This document shows positions 7,370-16,900 of a stretch of 47,686 nt of DNA, one piece after another. The stretch comes from Rheinheimera sp. (lineage in GTDB: Bacteria > Pseudomonadota > Gammaproteobacteria > Enterobacterales > Alteromonadaceae). Under the pieces are notes generated by a model. That model had not been told where the DNA came from and ran no database searches. It worked only from the letters and a program-made list of their open reading frames with translations. The translations under genes and the position numbers were made by a program. Position 1 is the stretch's first letter. Every line of letters begins with the position of its first letter. The stretch is from NCBI GenBank assembly GCA_003482455.1, contig DMYW01000047.1, positions 1 through 47,686 of the forward strand, read 5' to 3'.

Positions 7370-8458
7370 ATGGCCTATTACACTGTGAAGCCGAGACCGG
7401 CTAAAAACGGCACACCTCGATATGTGTGCACTGTGAAAGCCAAAGATAAAGGCGTGCTAGTTTACAACAAATCGCGAACTTTCTCACGCAGTGACACTGC
7501 TGATGCGTGGGGTAAACAAGAGGTCGCCAGGCTTGAGCGCGAGGGCATCAAGCCAAAACAAGATACGATCCTTCTACGCGAGCTAATCGATAAGTTCTTA
7601 AAGGGTGGATTCGAATTTGGCAGGACTAAAAGGTTCGTACTTGAGCTGTTGGCTGATTGCGACATCGGACAAAAGGTCGCCGCCGAACTGACTCCAAACG
7701 ATATAGTTGAACATTGCCGCGACCGGTCAGCGAATGCTGGGCCCGCGACTATCAGTCACGATGTTAGCTACTTGCGTTGGGTACTTAGGATGGCCCCAGC
7801 ATCGTTTGGCGTTAAGACTAATGAATCAATTGTCGTGGATGCATATCCAGCATTATATGCCGAAAGGCTTATTGCCAAATCCACTAAACGAAGCCGCCGG
7901 CCAGCAACAAAGGAACTTGAAAAGATAAGGGCCGGACTTATCGAAAGAAACAAGCGTGCGATCGAGCATGGAGTTGTAAATCCAATTCCGTTTGTGGACA
8001 TACTCGATTTTAGTGTGCTGAGCTGTATGCGCATTGGCGAGGTTTGCAAAATATTATGGAGTGATTTAGTCGTCGAACAGAAAGCGGTTATCGTGCGCGA
8101 CCGAAAAGATCCGCGAAAGAAAACTGGCAACCACATGTTAGTGCCGCTGCTTGGCGGCGCTTGGGACATTGTTATGCGACAACCTCGCACCGAAGATCGG
8201 GTATTTCCATACAACGAAAGGAGCGTTTCCGCGGGGTTTCAGCGAGTGCGCAATGCGCTTGAGATTAGTGACTTACGGTATCACGATCTGCGCAGGGAAG
8301 GGGCGAGCCGTCTTTTCGAGCTGGGCTTTGCGGTGCATGAAGTTGCCCAGGTCACAGGCCATAGGAACCTGAACACGTTGTGGCAAATCTACACGGAGCT
8401 GTACCCAGACAGTTTGCATGAAAAGTTTCAGAAGTTAAAAGAGCCGAAAGATGCGTAA
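7370..8458 (+). CDS. int: dusA-type tyrosine integrase
   Basis: 362 residues from the ATG at 7370; an in-frame ATG at 7352 would add six. The N-terminus (MAYYTVKPRPAKNGTPRY) looks like an arm-binding domain, followed by a core-binding helical domain and a catalytic domain. Catalytic residues are visible: Arg in CMRIGE, Lys in the RKKTG region, HDLRR for the His-x-x-Arg box, GHRN, and the nucleophile Tyr in LWQIYTEL. It catalyses insertion and excision at the dusA core, 160 bp away, and is read away from attL. The location and sequence fit the integrase family described for dusA-integrated prophages. Confidence 0.95.
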   Translation: MAYYTVKPRPAKNGTPRYVCTVKAKDKGVLVYNKSRTFSRSDTADAWGKQEVARLEREGIKPKQDTILLRELIDKFLKGGFEFGRTKRFVLELLADCDIGQKVAAELTPNDIVEHCRDRSANAGPATISHDVSYLRWVLRMAPASFGVKTNESIVVDAYPALYAERLIAKSTKRSRRPATKELEKIRAGLIERNKRAIEHGVVNPIPFVDILDFSVLSCMRIGEVCKILWSDLVVEQKAVIVRDRKDPRKKTGNHMLVPLLGGAWDIVMRQPRTEDRVFPYNERSVSAGFQRVRNALEISDLRYHDLRREGASRLFELGFAVHEVAQVTGHRNLNTLWQIYTELYPDSLHEKFQKLKEPKDA

Positions 8459-8539
8459 TCGTAGTCTGTGATGCTTGGTTCGTTTTACCTGAGAAAATGA
8501 TTCGTAATGATGACAAATAGTTAAGATGGATAAAACTTT

Positions 8540-8971
8540 ATGGCTGATAGAAGCAAAGAAATTAAGGACAACGTTGCCAAAATGCTTGATGGGTTCAAGG
8601 TAATAGACAGCAAAGACGCTGAGCGGAAATTTGATGCTGCTTTTTTCAGTTTCGCGAATTTTTGCATGATGCACAAAGAGAACCATTCCGCAGACGAGCT
8701 CCTAAAGTTATATAAGGATCAGCCTGATGCATCTCTAAACTATCGAATCGCCAAAGAAACGTATCTAAAGATGCAAAAGTGTCATGAATCAGCTACCAAT
8801 GAAGATAGCAGGATTGTTCGCCTTGAACGCAAGCTCGCAATTCAAGCTTTGATATTCAGAGTTCTCAACACATTTTTACTGGGCGCATCTATTCTCTGCC
8901 TATATTGGTTTGCCAACAAATACGGCATTCCATTGCCGCTGCTGAGTAAGAGCCTCAACGGCCCAATTTAG
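8540..8971 (+). CDS. Unknown protein with C-terminal membrane anchor (accessory gene)
   Basis: 143 residues: a charged soluble part (about 1-100) and one membrane segment (ALIFRVLNTFLLGASILCLYWFANKYG) near the C-terminus, so it is probably tail-anchored in the inner membrane. It lies after int on the same strand, in AT-richer DNA, and its stop overlaps the stop of the last late gene on the other strand by four bases with no terminator between. I do not recognise a family. The position between int and the tail genes is a common site for lysogeny-expressed accessory genes such as superinfection-exclusion proteins, but that role is inference. Confidence 0.65.
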   Translation: MADRSKEIKDNVAKMLDGFKVIDSKDAERKFDAAFFSFANFCMMHKENHSADELLKLYKDQPDASLNYRIAKETYLKMQKCHESATNEDSRIVRLERKLAIQALIFRVLNTFLLGASILCLYWFANKYGIPLPLLSKSLNGPI

Positions 8972-9270
8972 ACAAACATTTGGATCTGAATGTTCGCGGG
9001 CAGCCCGGGGCCCGCAACAACTTCACCGTCCGGCTTGGCGCCGCTGAATAGGATTAACTGAGCTGGGTGATATCCTGAAGTTAGATCTAGGTCGCCAGGC
9101 TGGAACGTCACCACTCCGCCGACACCTGCAGTGCAGGCGATCTCAGAAGTACCCGATCTAAGTTTGATTGATGTGATACCGGCCGCCGCGAAATCGACCA
9201 GACCATTTTCATCAGATAGCGATAGCTTTTCGACGTTATCGCGACCACGGAACGCGGGAATGATGACCAT
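8968..9270 (-). CDS. Phage protein, likely tail-associated, unknown function
   Basis: 100 residues, beta-rich, no signal peptide and no Cys pair. The sequence reads like a small compact domain with hydrophobic strands (ITSIKLRSG, GGVVTFQPGDLDL). It is the last gene of the minus-strand late operon, 8 bp after the preceding gene, with AGAGG before its ATG. The position after fibre genes suggests a virion decoration or fibre-associated role. I do not recognise a family. Confidence 0.6.
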   Translation of the reverse strand: MVIIPAFRGRDNVEKLSLSDENGLVDFAAAGITSIKLRSGTSEIACTAGVGGVVTFQPGDLDLTSGYHPAQLILFSGAKPDGEVVAGPGLPANIQIQMFV

Positions 9271-9278
9271 GCATACCT

Positions 9279-9674
9279 CTACGCTGCTACAGGATCTTTG
9301 ATGTCGTAGGTAAAGGCGGGGATGTCGACCTTATCACCAGCTCCGTTTGTGATTGCGCGATCAGTAACATCTTGGCAAAGGTGGATTTTTTGAGATGTGG
9401 TCGAGTAGACCATCACCGATAGGTCGTCAGTGATAATCGCGGCGGCAGTCACCGCGACACCGGACTTGGCCACAAAGGTAGCTCGTAGGTCTTGGCCGTT
9501 CGCAGCAAAAGATACGTCTGCAGCGGCGAAGGTAGTGCTTGCCACAATTTTGCTGATAGCCGTGGCATAGCTGTCGGCCTTGACTACACCTTTCACCAAC
9601 GCAATAGCATTGGCATCAGTCTTCAGGATGTTTGCACCGAACTGTTTAAAATCATTGGAAGTGAAAAAAGCCAT
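9279..9674 (-). CDS. Phage structural-region protein, unknown function
   Basis: 131 residues, rich in Ala, Val, Thr and Asp, with alternating hydrophobic patterns and no membrane segment. GGAGA lies just before the ATG. It lies between the LamG-repeat protein and the terminal late gene, so it should be expressed late. Codon use resembles the tail genes. It may be a minor virion or fibre accessory protein; no motif supports anything more specific. Confidence 0.6.
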   Translation of the reverse strand: MAFFTSNDFKQFGANILKTDANAIALVKGVVKADSYATAISKIVASTTFAAADVSFAANGQDLRATFVAKSGVAVTAAAIITDDLSVMVYSTTSQKIHLCQDVTDRAITNGAGDKVDIPAFTYDIKDPVAA

Positions 9675-9710
9675 AGGTTCTCCGATAGCTGTGATTGAAA
9701 AGTTATTGGC

Positions 9711-10982
9711 TTACGCTCTGGCAATCGAATATCTCGATGTATCCAGTTGTGCGCTGTATTGCTTAGTTGAGCGCTCTAAATGAGCACGTGAAGTTGATAG
9801 CGATATTTGGAGTGATGCGCGGTCAATAACGCGGGTTATCGGCCCATACTGCAACACAGCACTAACCGTCGCTCGGTCGACTTGCTTTGCTTGCGCAACA
9901 GATAAGACCTGAACTGATGCGACGGGCATTGCGGCTGCGCTGTCTTGTTGTTTTGCAGATGCAACATTCAGTAATTGATTGATGGCAGCGCTGATGCTTG
10001 AGCACTGATCAGATTGCTGCGCCACACCGATCACAATCGACTGGGACGCGCTGACAATCAGTTGCGACGCCGTGTCTTGTTGTTTGGCTGCAGCAACGAT
10101 AACAGCCTGTGCGCCTGGCGAGCTCTGGGTCACACTGAGAATCGATGCTGAATCCTGCTGCTTCGCTGGTGCAATAATGGCAGACTGATTTGCGCCAACA
10201 GTTGTTGCTATTGCAACGTCCTGCTGCTTTGCCGGAAGAGCTTCTATTGGCTGAGCTGCCGAGACATTGAGTGTTGAAGCGCGATCGGCCTGACTTGCTG
10301 TGACCACTGTAGGCGACTGGGAAACACCAACAGTAATACTACTGGCAATGTCCTGCTGCTTCGCTGCGGCGACGGTTACAGGTTGCGCTGCAACACCTGC
10401 GCCGCTATCAAAAAATACCCACTGACTGCCGTCTGTAGCTGTATTAATCAATGTCGCTGGATTACTTCCGCTATCTGTTTGAAGAGTTATTCCAGCTCCA
10501 CCCGACAAACCAGCATTCCATTTTTGGCCGTTCGCTACACCTGTGACTTCGATGTATTCAAGGTCCATCGAGCAGTAACTGTTGTCACCATTCGTTGCCT
10601 GACCTATGCGTGTTATCGGGGCTGCTGTAGCCGCCGTACTGAATGTTCCACTTCCGAAAAGAACTCCGTCGCGGTATACACGCCACGCACCACCAACGTC
10701 GTGCTCTAACCTGTAAGTGTGTAGTTCACCAAGTATGAAAAAACCAGCAGCGGAAGCGTATCGCTGAGTTCCTGAAGAGTATGTGGCAATTGCGCCGTTC
10801 GGCATAATAAAGAAGCCGGCAGGAGTTCCGTTACGGCCAATGATGCCGCCAAACGTTGTGGGCCACGCATTGATGATGCACTTCAGTTCTAATGCGTACT
10901 GATTCCCCCCGAGATCAATCGAGATAGAGCTACCGAACTGCGCATAGTCGTTTACACCATCTAGCCGCCATCTGTAGCCCAT
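9711..10982 (-). CDS. LamG-like protein with eight KQQD-type repeats (virion adhesin candidate)
   Basis: 423 residues. Residues 1-190 resemble a concanavalin/LamG sandwich (VNDYAQFGSSISIDLGGNQYA, then WRVYRDGVLFGSG and the closing LEYIEVTG), a fold used by phages for surface binding. From about residue 195 to 385 there are eight copies of a 20-26 residue unit around AKQQDxAS followed by an SVxQS-like strand. A polar tail follows. Its start overlaps the previous stop (TAATG). The repeat part may be a fibrous stalk, with LamG as the host- or polysaccharide-binding head. It is not a recognised named fibre. Confidence 0.7.
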   Translation of the reverse strand: MGYRWRLDGVNDYAQFGSSISIDLGGNQYALELKCIINAWPTTFGGIIGRNGTPAGFFIMPNGAIATYSSGTQRYASAAGFFILGELHTYRLEHDVGGAWRVYRDGVLFGSGTFSTAATAAPITRIGQATNGDNSYCSMDLEYIEVTGVANGQKWNAGLSGGAGITLQTDSGSNPATLINTATDGSQWVFFDSGAGVAAQPVTVAAAKQQDIASSITVGVSQSPTVVTASQADRASTLNVSAAQPIEALPAKQQDVAIATTVGANQSAIIAPAKQQDSASILSVTQSSPGAQAVIVAAAKQQDTASQLIVSASQSIVIGVAQQSDQCSSISAAINQLLNVASAKQQDSAAAMPVASVQVLSVAQAKQVDRATVSAVLQYGPITRVIDRASLQISLSTSRAHLERSTKQYSAQLDTSRYSIARA

Positions 10983-11617
10983 TAGACTACCTCGACGTTG
11001 AGACTGTATTCACAACGCCACCGGAGCTCTTGCCGGCCAGATTCATTGCGCACGTGTACGCGATAGACGCGCGCTGCTTCAACTCCATGCAATGCAGTGT
11101 TGTGAGCCCAGTCGCCTCTTGAGTCATCACTAAAAATGTCTCGACTTTGTATTAGGATGTAGGTTGCCTCAGGGGCCTTTGTCTTTAATGTAAACGACAA
11201 TAAATTTCCGGGGCGCTCGCCGAGCTCAAACCAAGTGCCAAGGAAATCATCCTTCGTAATGTCGTACAGCGGTTTTTGATAAGTAGCCAACTGTACAAAC
11301 AGGTTTTTTTCTTGATTCGTTACCAGCCCTTCAGCAACCGCAGCGTCTAAAAGAGCTGCATTGGCAGGCTCTGATAAGTTGATTGCATAGTCAGGCAAGG
11401 ACAGATATTTAAATGCTGTCAGCAGCGCTGTCCTGATTGGCGAATCGGGGGAGGTGTCCAATCTGTATTGCAAACCAGACGCAAGAATTGCAACCACGTT
11501 CCGCAGGTTATCCCCGCGAATTGAGCCAATAACGTCCACCATTGGCTGATCTGCAATAATCTGTGAATGAGTTTTGCCTGCAGCAATTTGGCTCGCGATG
11601 TATTCGTTTTTTGTCAC
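10982..11617 (-). CDS. Phage tail-region protein, unknown function
   Basis: 211 residues from a GTG start that overlaps the previous stop as GTGA, with a GGGGG ribosome site five bases before it; this is preferred over an ATG 48 bases upstream inside the DUF1353 gene. The N-terminal half is helical (NEYIASQIAAGKTHSQIIADQ) and the C-terminal half is beta-rich, ending RWRCEYSLNVEVV. It lies between the DUF1353 gene and the LamG-repeat gene. I recognise no family; a fibre-assembly or virion role is possible from context only. Confidence 0.65.
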   Translation of the reverse strand: MTKNEYIASQIAAGKTHSQIIADQPMVDVIGSIRGDNLRNVVAILASGLQYRLDTSPDSPIRTALLTAFKYLSLPDYAINLSEPANAALLDAAVAEGLVTNQEKNLFVQLATYQKPLYDITKDDFLGTWFELGERPGNLLSFTLKTKAPEATYILIQSRDIFSDDSRGDWAHNTALHGVEAARVYRVHVRNESGRQELRWRCEYSLNVEVV

Positions 11618-11913
11618 AGTAACCCCCAAAGCCAAACGGCAAAATAAGCAATGAGCGCTCTCCATGTAGGCACTCTGTATTCGATTAACGTGCGAAGGAA
11701 AATCCTGTGTGCTGCTGGGTTATGCCGGCGCAGCGCATGGTCATGAAGCACCGCGGCTTCAAACGCTTCGCTTGCGGGATCCATAAACCACCAAAAAATA
11801 CGGGGCACTGAAGCCCCATCAGTCTCAAATCCGGCAGGAACGCCACGCCAACTTTCAACCAGTCGCCATCTGCGCTTGCCTATCTTCTCAACCTTGATTG
11901 GTGTGTGCTGCAT
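11614..11913 (-). CDS. DUF1353 family phage protein
   Basis: 99 residues. The core (GFETDGASVPRIFWWFMDP, AAVLHDHALR) is the DUF1353 signature, a small family common in phage tail-end and lysis regions whose HDHALR-type His/Asp cluster suggests a metal site. The C-terminus is hydrophobic (LIAYFAVWLWGLL) and may touch the membrane. Its ATG overlaps the previous stop as TAATG, with a GGGGGCG ribosome site. The biochemical role of the family is not established. Confidence 0.85.
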   Translation of the reverse strand: MQHTPIKVEKIGKRRWRLVESWRGVPAGFETDGASVPRIFWWFMDPASEAFEAAVLHDHALRRHNPAAHRIFLRTLIEYRVPTWRALIAYFAVWLWGLL

Positions 11914-12233
11914 TAGCGCCCCCAAATTGCGGCCATGTTTTCAACGGCCAGCCGGTGCGCTTGTGCTAGATCAGCCTTTGTTGTTGGCGTCATTACACCG
12001 GTTGGCGTGTCGGCCATCGACCACTCGAGTGCAAACGACTCTGGTTCGTGAAGTGAGGCGAGCAAAGCGTTCGCCATTCGTCCAATGCTCTTTTCGTCGG
12101 CATTGTATTGGTTACCTGCTGTCGTGGTTACGACTGCATTGTCCAAGGCTTGTTGGCGGCTTACTTTAAACTGCTGAACTTCGGCTGCAGCACTTACAGA
12201 TTCAAGCGACTGTATAGTTGATAGATTAAGCAT
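11913..12233 (-). CDS. DUF4376 family phage protein
   Basis: 106 residues from the ATG at 12233. Helical N-terminus, then VTTTAGNQYNADEKSIGRMANALL and W-containing central part, followed by TTKADLAQAHRLA: this matches the DUF4376 pattern found next to phage tail-fibre genes. GGTGG precedes the ATG, which overlaps the previous gene's stop by eight bases. The family probably assists fibre assembly, since it is usually located beside fibre genes, but this is not proven. Confidence 0.75.
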   Translation of the reverse strand: MLNLSTIQSLESVSAAAEVQQFKVSRQQALDNAVVTTTAGNQYNADEKSIGRMANALLASLHEPESFALEWSMADTPTGVMTPTTKADLAQAHRLAVENMAAIWGR

Positions 12234-12552
12234 CGTGACCACCGTCTTGGGCTAATGGTTTCCAGATGATTGGTGAAGGAACAACCCCTTCAGAAATGTC
12301 GAATTTGTATGCGTCAACTGATGTTGGCTGAATGGGGTCAGCCAATGCTGAGTCATAGAAATAGACAATCGTTACCTCAATCACTCCGTTAACTTTCTTG
12401 ATTAAGCCGGTTGCGGGGAATTCCGCATCACATTGAGAATTGTCCGGCAATGCCGACAGGTCATAGACTTGACCATCGACTGTCACTGTATTGCCAGTGA
12501 CAGAAATGATTGAATTCCGGTTATAAGCTACCGGTGACAAAGTGATTTTCAT
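12226..12552 (-). CDS. Small phage protein between fibre and DUF4376 genes
   Basis: 108 residues, beta-rich (SIISVTGNTVTVDGQVYDL, IEVTIVYFYDS). The ATG at 12552 follows a GGTGGAG ribosome site that overlaps the end of the fibre gene. The N-terminal beta motif resembles small phage tail-end proteins found upstream of DUF4376, but I cannot name a family. Tight spacing on both sides shows it is part of the late operon. Confidence 0.65.
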   Translation of the reverse strand: MKITLSPVAYNRNSIISVTGNTVTVDGQVYDLSALPDNSQCDAEFPATGLIKKVNGVIEVTIVYFYDSALADPIQPTSVDAYKFDISEGVVPSPIIWKPLAQDGGHDA

Positions 12553-12554
12553 GA

Positions 12555-13901
12555 TTATCTCCACCGGCCAACAGCCATGTGTGTCAAAGTATGCGTCTGG
12601 CTTGAGTTAACTTTTGTTCGACAAGTTGCCCCAGTTGTTGTTTGCCCATGAGCTGCATCTTTGGTGATGTTGAAGCTGTGAGTGTTGCTGGCGCCAGTAA
12701 TTGCTGTTTTGATGAATGTTGGGGCATTGGCAAATACAGAGGGGAATGTCCACGTAAATACATCATCGACATCTGCTGTCATTGCTACTGAGCGACTTAA
12801 GTAACACTCCAGCCGACCATCTAGATACTTGTAGTACTGACCATTGGCATTAGCTCCGTACTCCATGATCGCACCAGTATTTTTGGTGCCGTCATGGTTC
12901 ACAGTTCCTTGGGCATTCAGTGAATCATACTGGCGACGCCAGCCCGTTGAGTTCCAAACGCCACCGGCGCTCGCGTAGCTGAACATTTCGCCAGTCGTAC
13001 CGATAGCGATTCGAGTTGCGTCAGATGAGTTGTATCTCATTTGGAGCATATTGAAGTCGGTATACCCAGGCGGCTTGGTGCCAGTATCAGCTGCTATGAC
13101 TCGCCAAGCTCCGCTCGGCAATGTGGTTGTATCAAGAGTTGCAGATAGAAGTGCAAGCTGTGGAGCTGTAGATGTACCGCCCCACCCAAATGAGCCAGCC
13201 GTTAACACTGCTGCACCACCGCCTATGTCAGCGAGGTGCGACTGAGCTGGGTTCTTGCCTTTGTCCCAAGCTTCCAGCCAAGTTGGCGTTCCTGCGGCTC
13301 CTGACTTGTAACCGTAGAACAACGCCCGCGTGCTGTCGGCACGAAGGCCAACGCCTGCAAAGTAGGTATTTGGAGTGCCGTCATAAGGCAATGAAATGCC
13401 GGATCCGTAGTTGATAAATGAAGGCTTGCCAACTGCAGTGTTGATAAACCGGAAAAAACGGGCGGAGTTTGCTGTCGCAGCCGTAAAGTTTGGCAAGTCA
13501 ATTGCGCCAGCACCAAGCCCATATTGCTGAAAAGCTTGATGCACCCGCAGTGCCGTCATCGGTTTGGCTGTATCCGTGCCTGCAAGCGCATCAGCTTGAG
13601 CTGCTAACGTAAACCCATCAATCAAACTCTGCAGTGTGGCCGTAGCTGCGGCAAAATCGCCATCAGTCGGATATGCATATGCCTGCTGATTGGTTTGTGT
13701 CGCATACGGCCAAGGTTTGGCAAGCTCAATCTTTTTGTTGCTTGATGCATCCAGATACGTGCGTTTGATTTCGACCGGCGGATTGGTGCCGATGATTAAG
13801 CCACCTTCGGCCTGAGCGATAGCAACGTCATCGCCGGTATTGACCGAAACAACGGTTGCTCCGTTCGTTACCGATACAGAGGTTGCATAATACCAAGTCA
13901 T
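12555..13901 (-). CDS. Tail fibre protein
   Basis: 448 residues. The N-terminus (MTWYYATSVSVTNGATVVSVNTGDD) resembles the tail-attachment domain of fibres in lambda-like phages that also carry DUF4376 neighbours. The middle region has KPMTALRVHQAFQQYGLG, common before fibre shafts. The remainder is rich in Gly, Asn, Thr and aromatic residues, as in trimeric shafts and receptor-binding tips. It starts right after the J-like gene with AGGA before the ATG. Likely the main host-range determinant with J; the receptor is unknown. Confidence 0.75.
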   Translation of the reverse strand: MTWYYATSVSVTNGATVVSVNTGDDVAIAQAEGGLIIGTNPPVEIKRTYLDASSNKKIELAKPWPYATQTNQQAYAYPTDGDFAAATATLQSLIDGFTLAAQADALAGTDTAKPMTALRVHQAFQQYGLGAGAIDLPNFTAATANSARFFRFINTAVGKPSFINYGSGISLPYDGTPNTYFAGVGLRADSTRALFYGYKSGAAGTPTWLEAWDKGKNPAQSHLADIGGGAAVLTAGSFGWGGTSTAPQLALLSATLDTTTLPSGAWRVIAADTGTKPPGYTDFNMLQMRYNSSDATRIAIGTTGEMFSYASAGGVWNSTGWRRQYDSLNAQGTVNHDGTKNTGAIMEYGANANGQYYKYLDGRLECYLSRSVAMTADVDDVFTWTFPSVFANAPTFIKTAITGASNTHSFNITKDAAHGQTTTGATCRTKVNSSQTHTLTHMAVGRWR

Positions 13902-13902
13902 A

Positions 13903-16900
13903 TTATTCCTCGCTTATAAGCGCTAGATCTTGAAATACTTGACCGCCGCCGCTGACAGGTAAGTTGTGCGTCACCGTCAGGCGATATTCGCGGTTTGTTG
14001 CGGTTTGTAAGGTGTCGGTGTAGGTAAAAGAACCGGTAAGCAGCCAGTTTTGCGTATAGGTCCCACTCTCGAGAGTTTGTTCGTATGTACCGGTAAACGC
14101 TTGGCTTGCTACTTGAATCCAGCTCGCGCCACTTTTGCGGAACAGTACGAGCGTCGCAGTGATTGTGCCAGGCGTGAAACTGCTGGCACTTGTACGGCCA
14201 ATACTGATGTTGATGGAGTTCTTTACCGTGATGACTCCGCCGTTACTGCCATATGAGCCAGTTTCGACAGCAGTATTCTGTGACAATGTAGTGCTGCGCT
14301 GTGCATTGCGCAGAGTGCCTGCACTGATAGTTCCACCAAAGTACGCGCGACCAGTAGAATCCTTGTAGTTGACAGCATTACTTTTCAGCATACCGCTCAG
14401 GATTGGTTGACTGGTTGAGGTATTCCAATTCACACCATCTATTTTCGGTCCATACCAGTCAATCAGGCTGTGAGGGCCAAATGGATTGGATGACCAAATC
14501 TCCATATGTGATGTGCCAATAGAGCGCCACTCACCACCTTGGATCACAGGCGCTGTTATGCTTGTTCCGGCCATCAGCCGGTCACCGGCAATACTGCCCG
14601 TAGCAATCAGATTGCCAGCAATAAGCGCAGTAGGTGCAACCCAGCTCGTACCGTCAAATTGTTTGGCACTGCTGACGGTTCCGGCTGCATTTCGGTAGGT
14701 AAGAACATCACCATTGACTGGCTGGCGACCAATTGCCGTCGCGAAATCAGCTGTCGCCACGGAAGACGTTGGAAACACACCCTCGCGCAAAGTGATCGTG
14801 TAGAACCCTGCGCCTGCTGAACCAACGGCACCTGCGGGACCTTGAGGTCCTTGTGGTCCAGCCGGACCTTGCGGGCCAGTGGCACCGTCGAGACCGCGAA
14901 TATCAGACACTTGGTTTATAGCTGTTCCGTCTGTTAGAACGAGCTTACCTTTAAATACAAACGTTCCACTGGCAGCATCCCAATACAACTTCAAATTGCC
15001 TGATGTATCAGTCAGGATCAAAGCGTCAGCACTAAACTCCAATCCAGAACTTGCACCGTCAACAACTACGCCGGTCACCTTTTTCTTGCCAGCGTTGTTT
15101 GTTGTCGTCACACCAAGATAGGCTCTTGCAGCGGCTTGGTTTGCTTTATCGACTGTGGACGACAAGATCAACTCAGCCTGACTCTGGCTATCGCTTCCGG
15201 CAACAGCAGTTCGAAGGCCTGCCAACGCACTAGCCGCGCCATCAGCCGTAGATTTTACTGACTGGATCTGGTTGCTTTGAGCCTGCAAACTGCCGTTGAT
15301 GTTTGATTCAAGAGCGCTCACCGCTGCCGCCCGAGCTTCAACCTCTGAACTCACAGCTTTTGCGGTGTCAACGATGGATGAATTGAGCTGACCAATTGAT
15401 GTAGCCGTCGATGCGCGAAGCTCAAACACTTCTTGAGCGAAGGCCTCCTTATCTGTCGCCAGAGCCTGAATATCGCGGTTGGCTAGTGCAGCTGATGAAC
15501 CAATCTCTAGCAAGTTGTTACGCATTTTTAGCCGCTCTGCGACTGCAACAAACGCCAGCTTTTCCAATTCCTTGCTTGCGCCTTTTAAGCGAGACAAGCT
15601 GAGTTGATGATCTGATATTGTGCCTTCAGCGGTATCCACCGATGCAAGAACATCAGTAATTTGTTGATTTAAGCTGTTAAAGGTAGGCTGAAAATTGGTT
15701 TCGACACGATCCTTAATCAGTTCAAAAACCGCATCAGGACTTGATGTTGTCGTTACTTCCTGCGAAAACCAAGCCGATGCGCCAAGCGCGTTAACTGTTC
15801 GTGCGAATACGGTGTATTGCGTTGCCGGAGCCAAACCCGCAAACACCATCGACATACCGCGTCCGCGAACCGTTGACGTGCTGTTGAGCGCAAACTCAAA
15901 TTCAGTGCCGAGACCGATACCGGCCAACACAGGGCGAACAGTGATATCGAAGTTGTTTGCCGTGACGTCTAGCGATGTCGGAACTACTGGTGCAACATAT
16001 GTGAAACTGATGCTTGCTGCAGGTGACAGCGTGCCAAGAGTGCTTATCGCAACAACAGAAATGCTATATGTGCCCGGTGAAAGCACGGGTAGATCCATGC
16101 TTTTAGCTGTAGTTTCGTCACTCCACAATTGAGTAGACCCAGAGCTAGCGGTAATGCGAAACCGGCGAATGAAAGCATTTTGAGTAATTGACCAAGTTAA
16201 TCGGCCACCAGTAGCAAGTGTGCCATCAGCTGCAACGGTCAAATTTGTTGGTGTTGGCAGCTGGGTTGGATTGCCCAAGTTTGTGCCAACGGTTCGCTCG
16301 CTATATGCAGTTCCAGACCAAGGGTAAATGGCATTTTGGTGTTCAAATAATTCGAGGTCGACCTCTCCATCTTCGTTGAACTTTATTTCGTTAACACGAA
16401 ATGGCTTACCAACCCAACCATGACTATCGTCGGTTACTGAAACAATATCGCCAGGTTCACACACAATAGCTGCGGGCGATGCGCTGAAACTGCAACTGAG
16501 CATGTTGCGACTTCGCTTAGCTATGATTTCAGCCATCTGCAAAGCTTCAGCCTTGTCAGTAATCGTTTCAAAGTCGTAACTTTGTTCAAGCCGTATACCG
16601 TTATCTTCCGTCAGCCACTGAGCGGCTAGGGGATTTGAATCAGCTGGCCAAAATACTTCATCTGCTTCATAGGCTAAGGTCTTGTTAGAAAATCTGACAA
16701 TTGCACGATTCAACCGATCGGACTTGCTGCCCACGCGGGTTTTGATTTTGCCAATGATTATCGCGTTAGCTGTTGTGTCATGGCCGAATGAAAATACAGG
16801 TGAACCTGTATCTTCGATAACCAGTTTTAATACACCCGAACCTATAGGCAGGTTGCCGCGCATCCCTGACAATAGTGTTTTTACGTTGCTGAAGACGCTT

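Noticed and set aside
10982..11665. Longer start (ATG at 11665) for the 211-residue tail protein
   Set aside because: It would overlap the DUF1353 gene by 52 bases; the GTG at 11617 has an ideal ribosome site and a four-base overlap.
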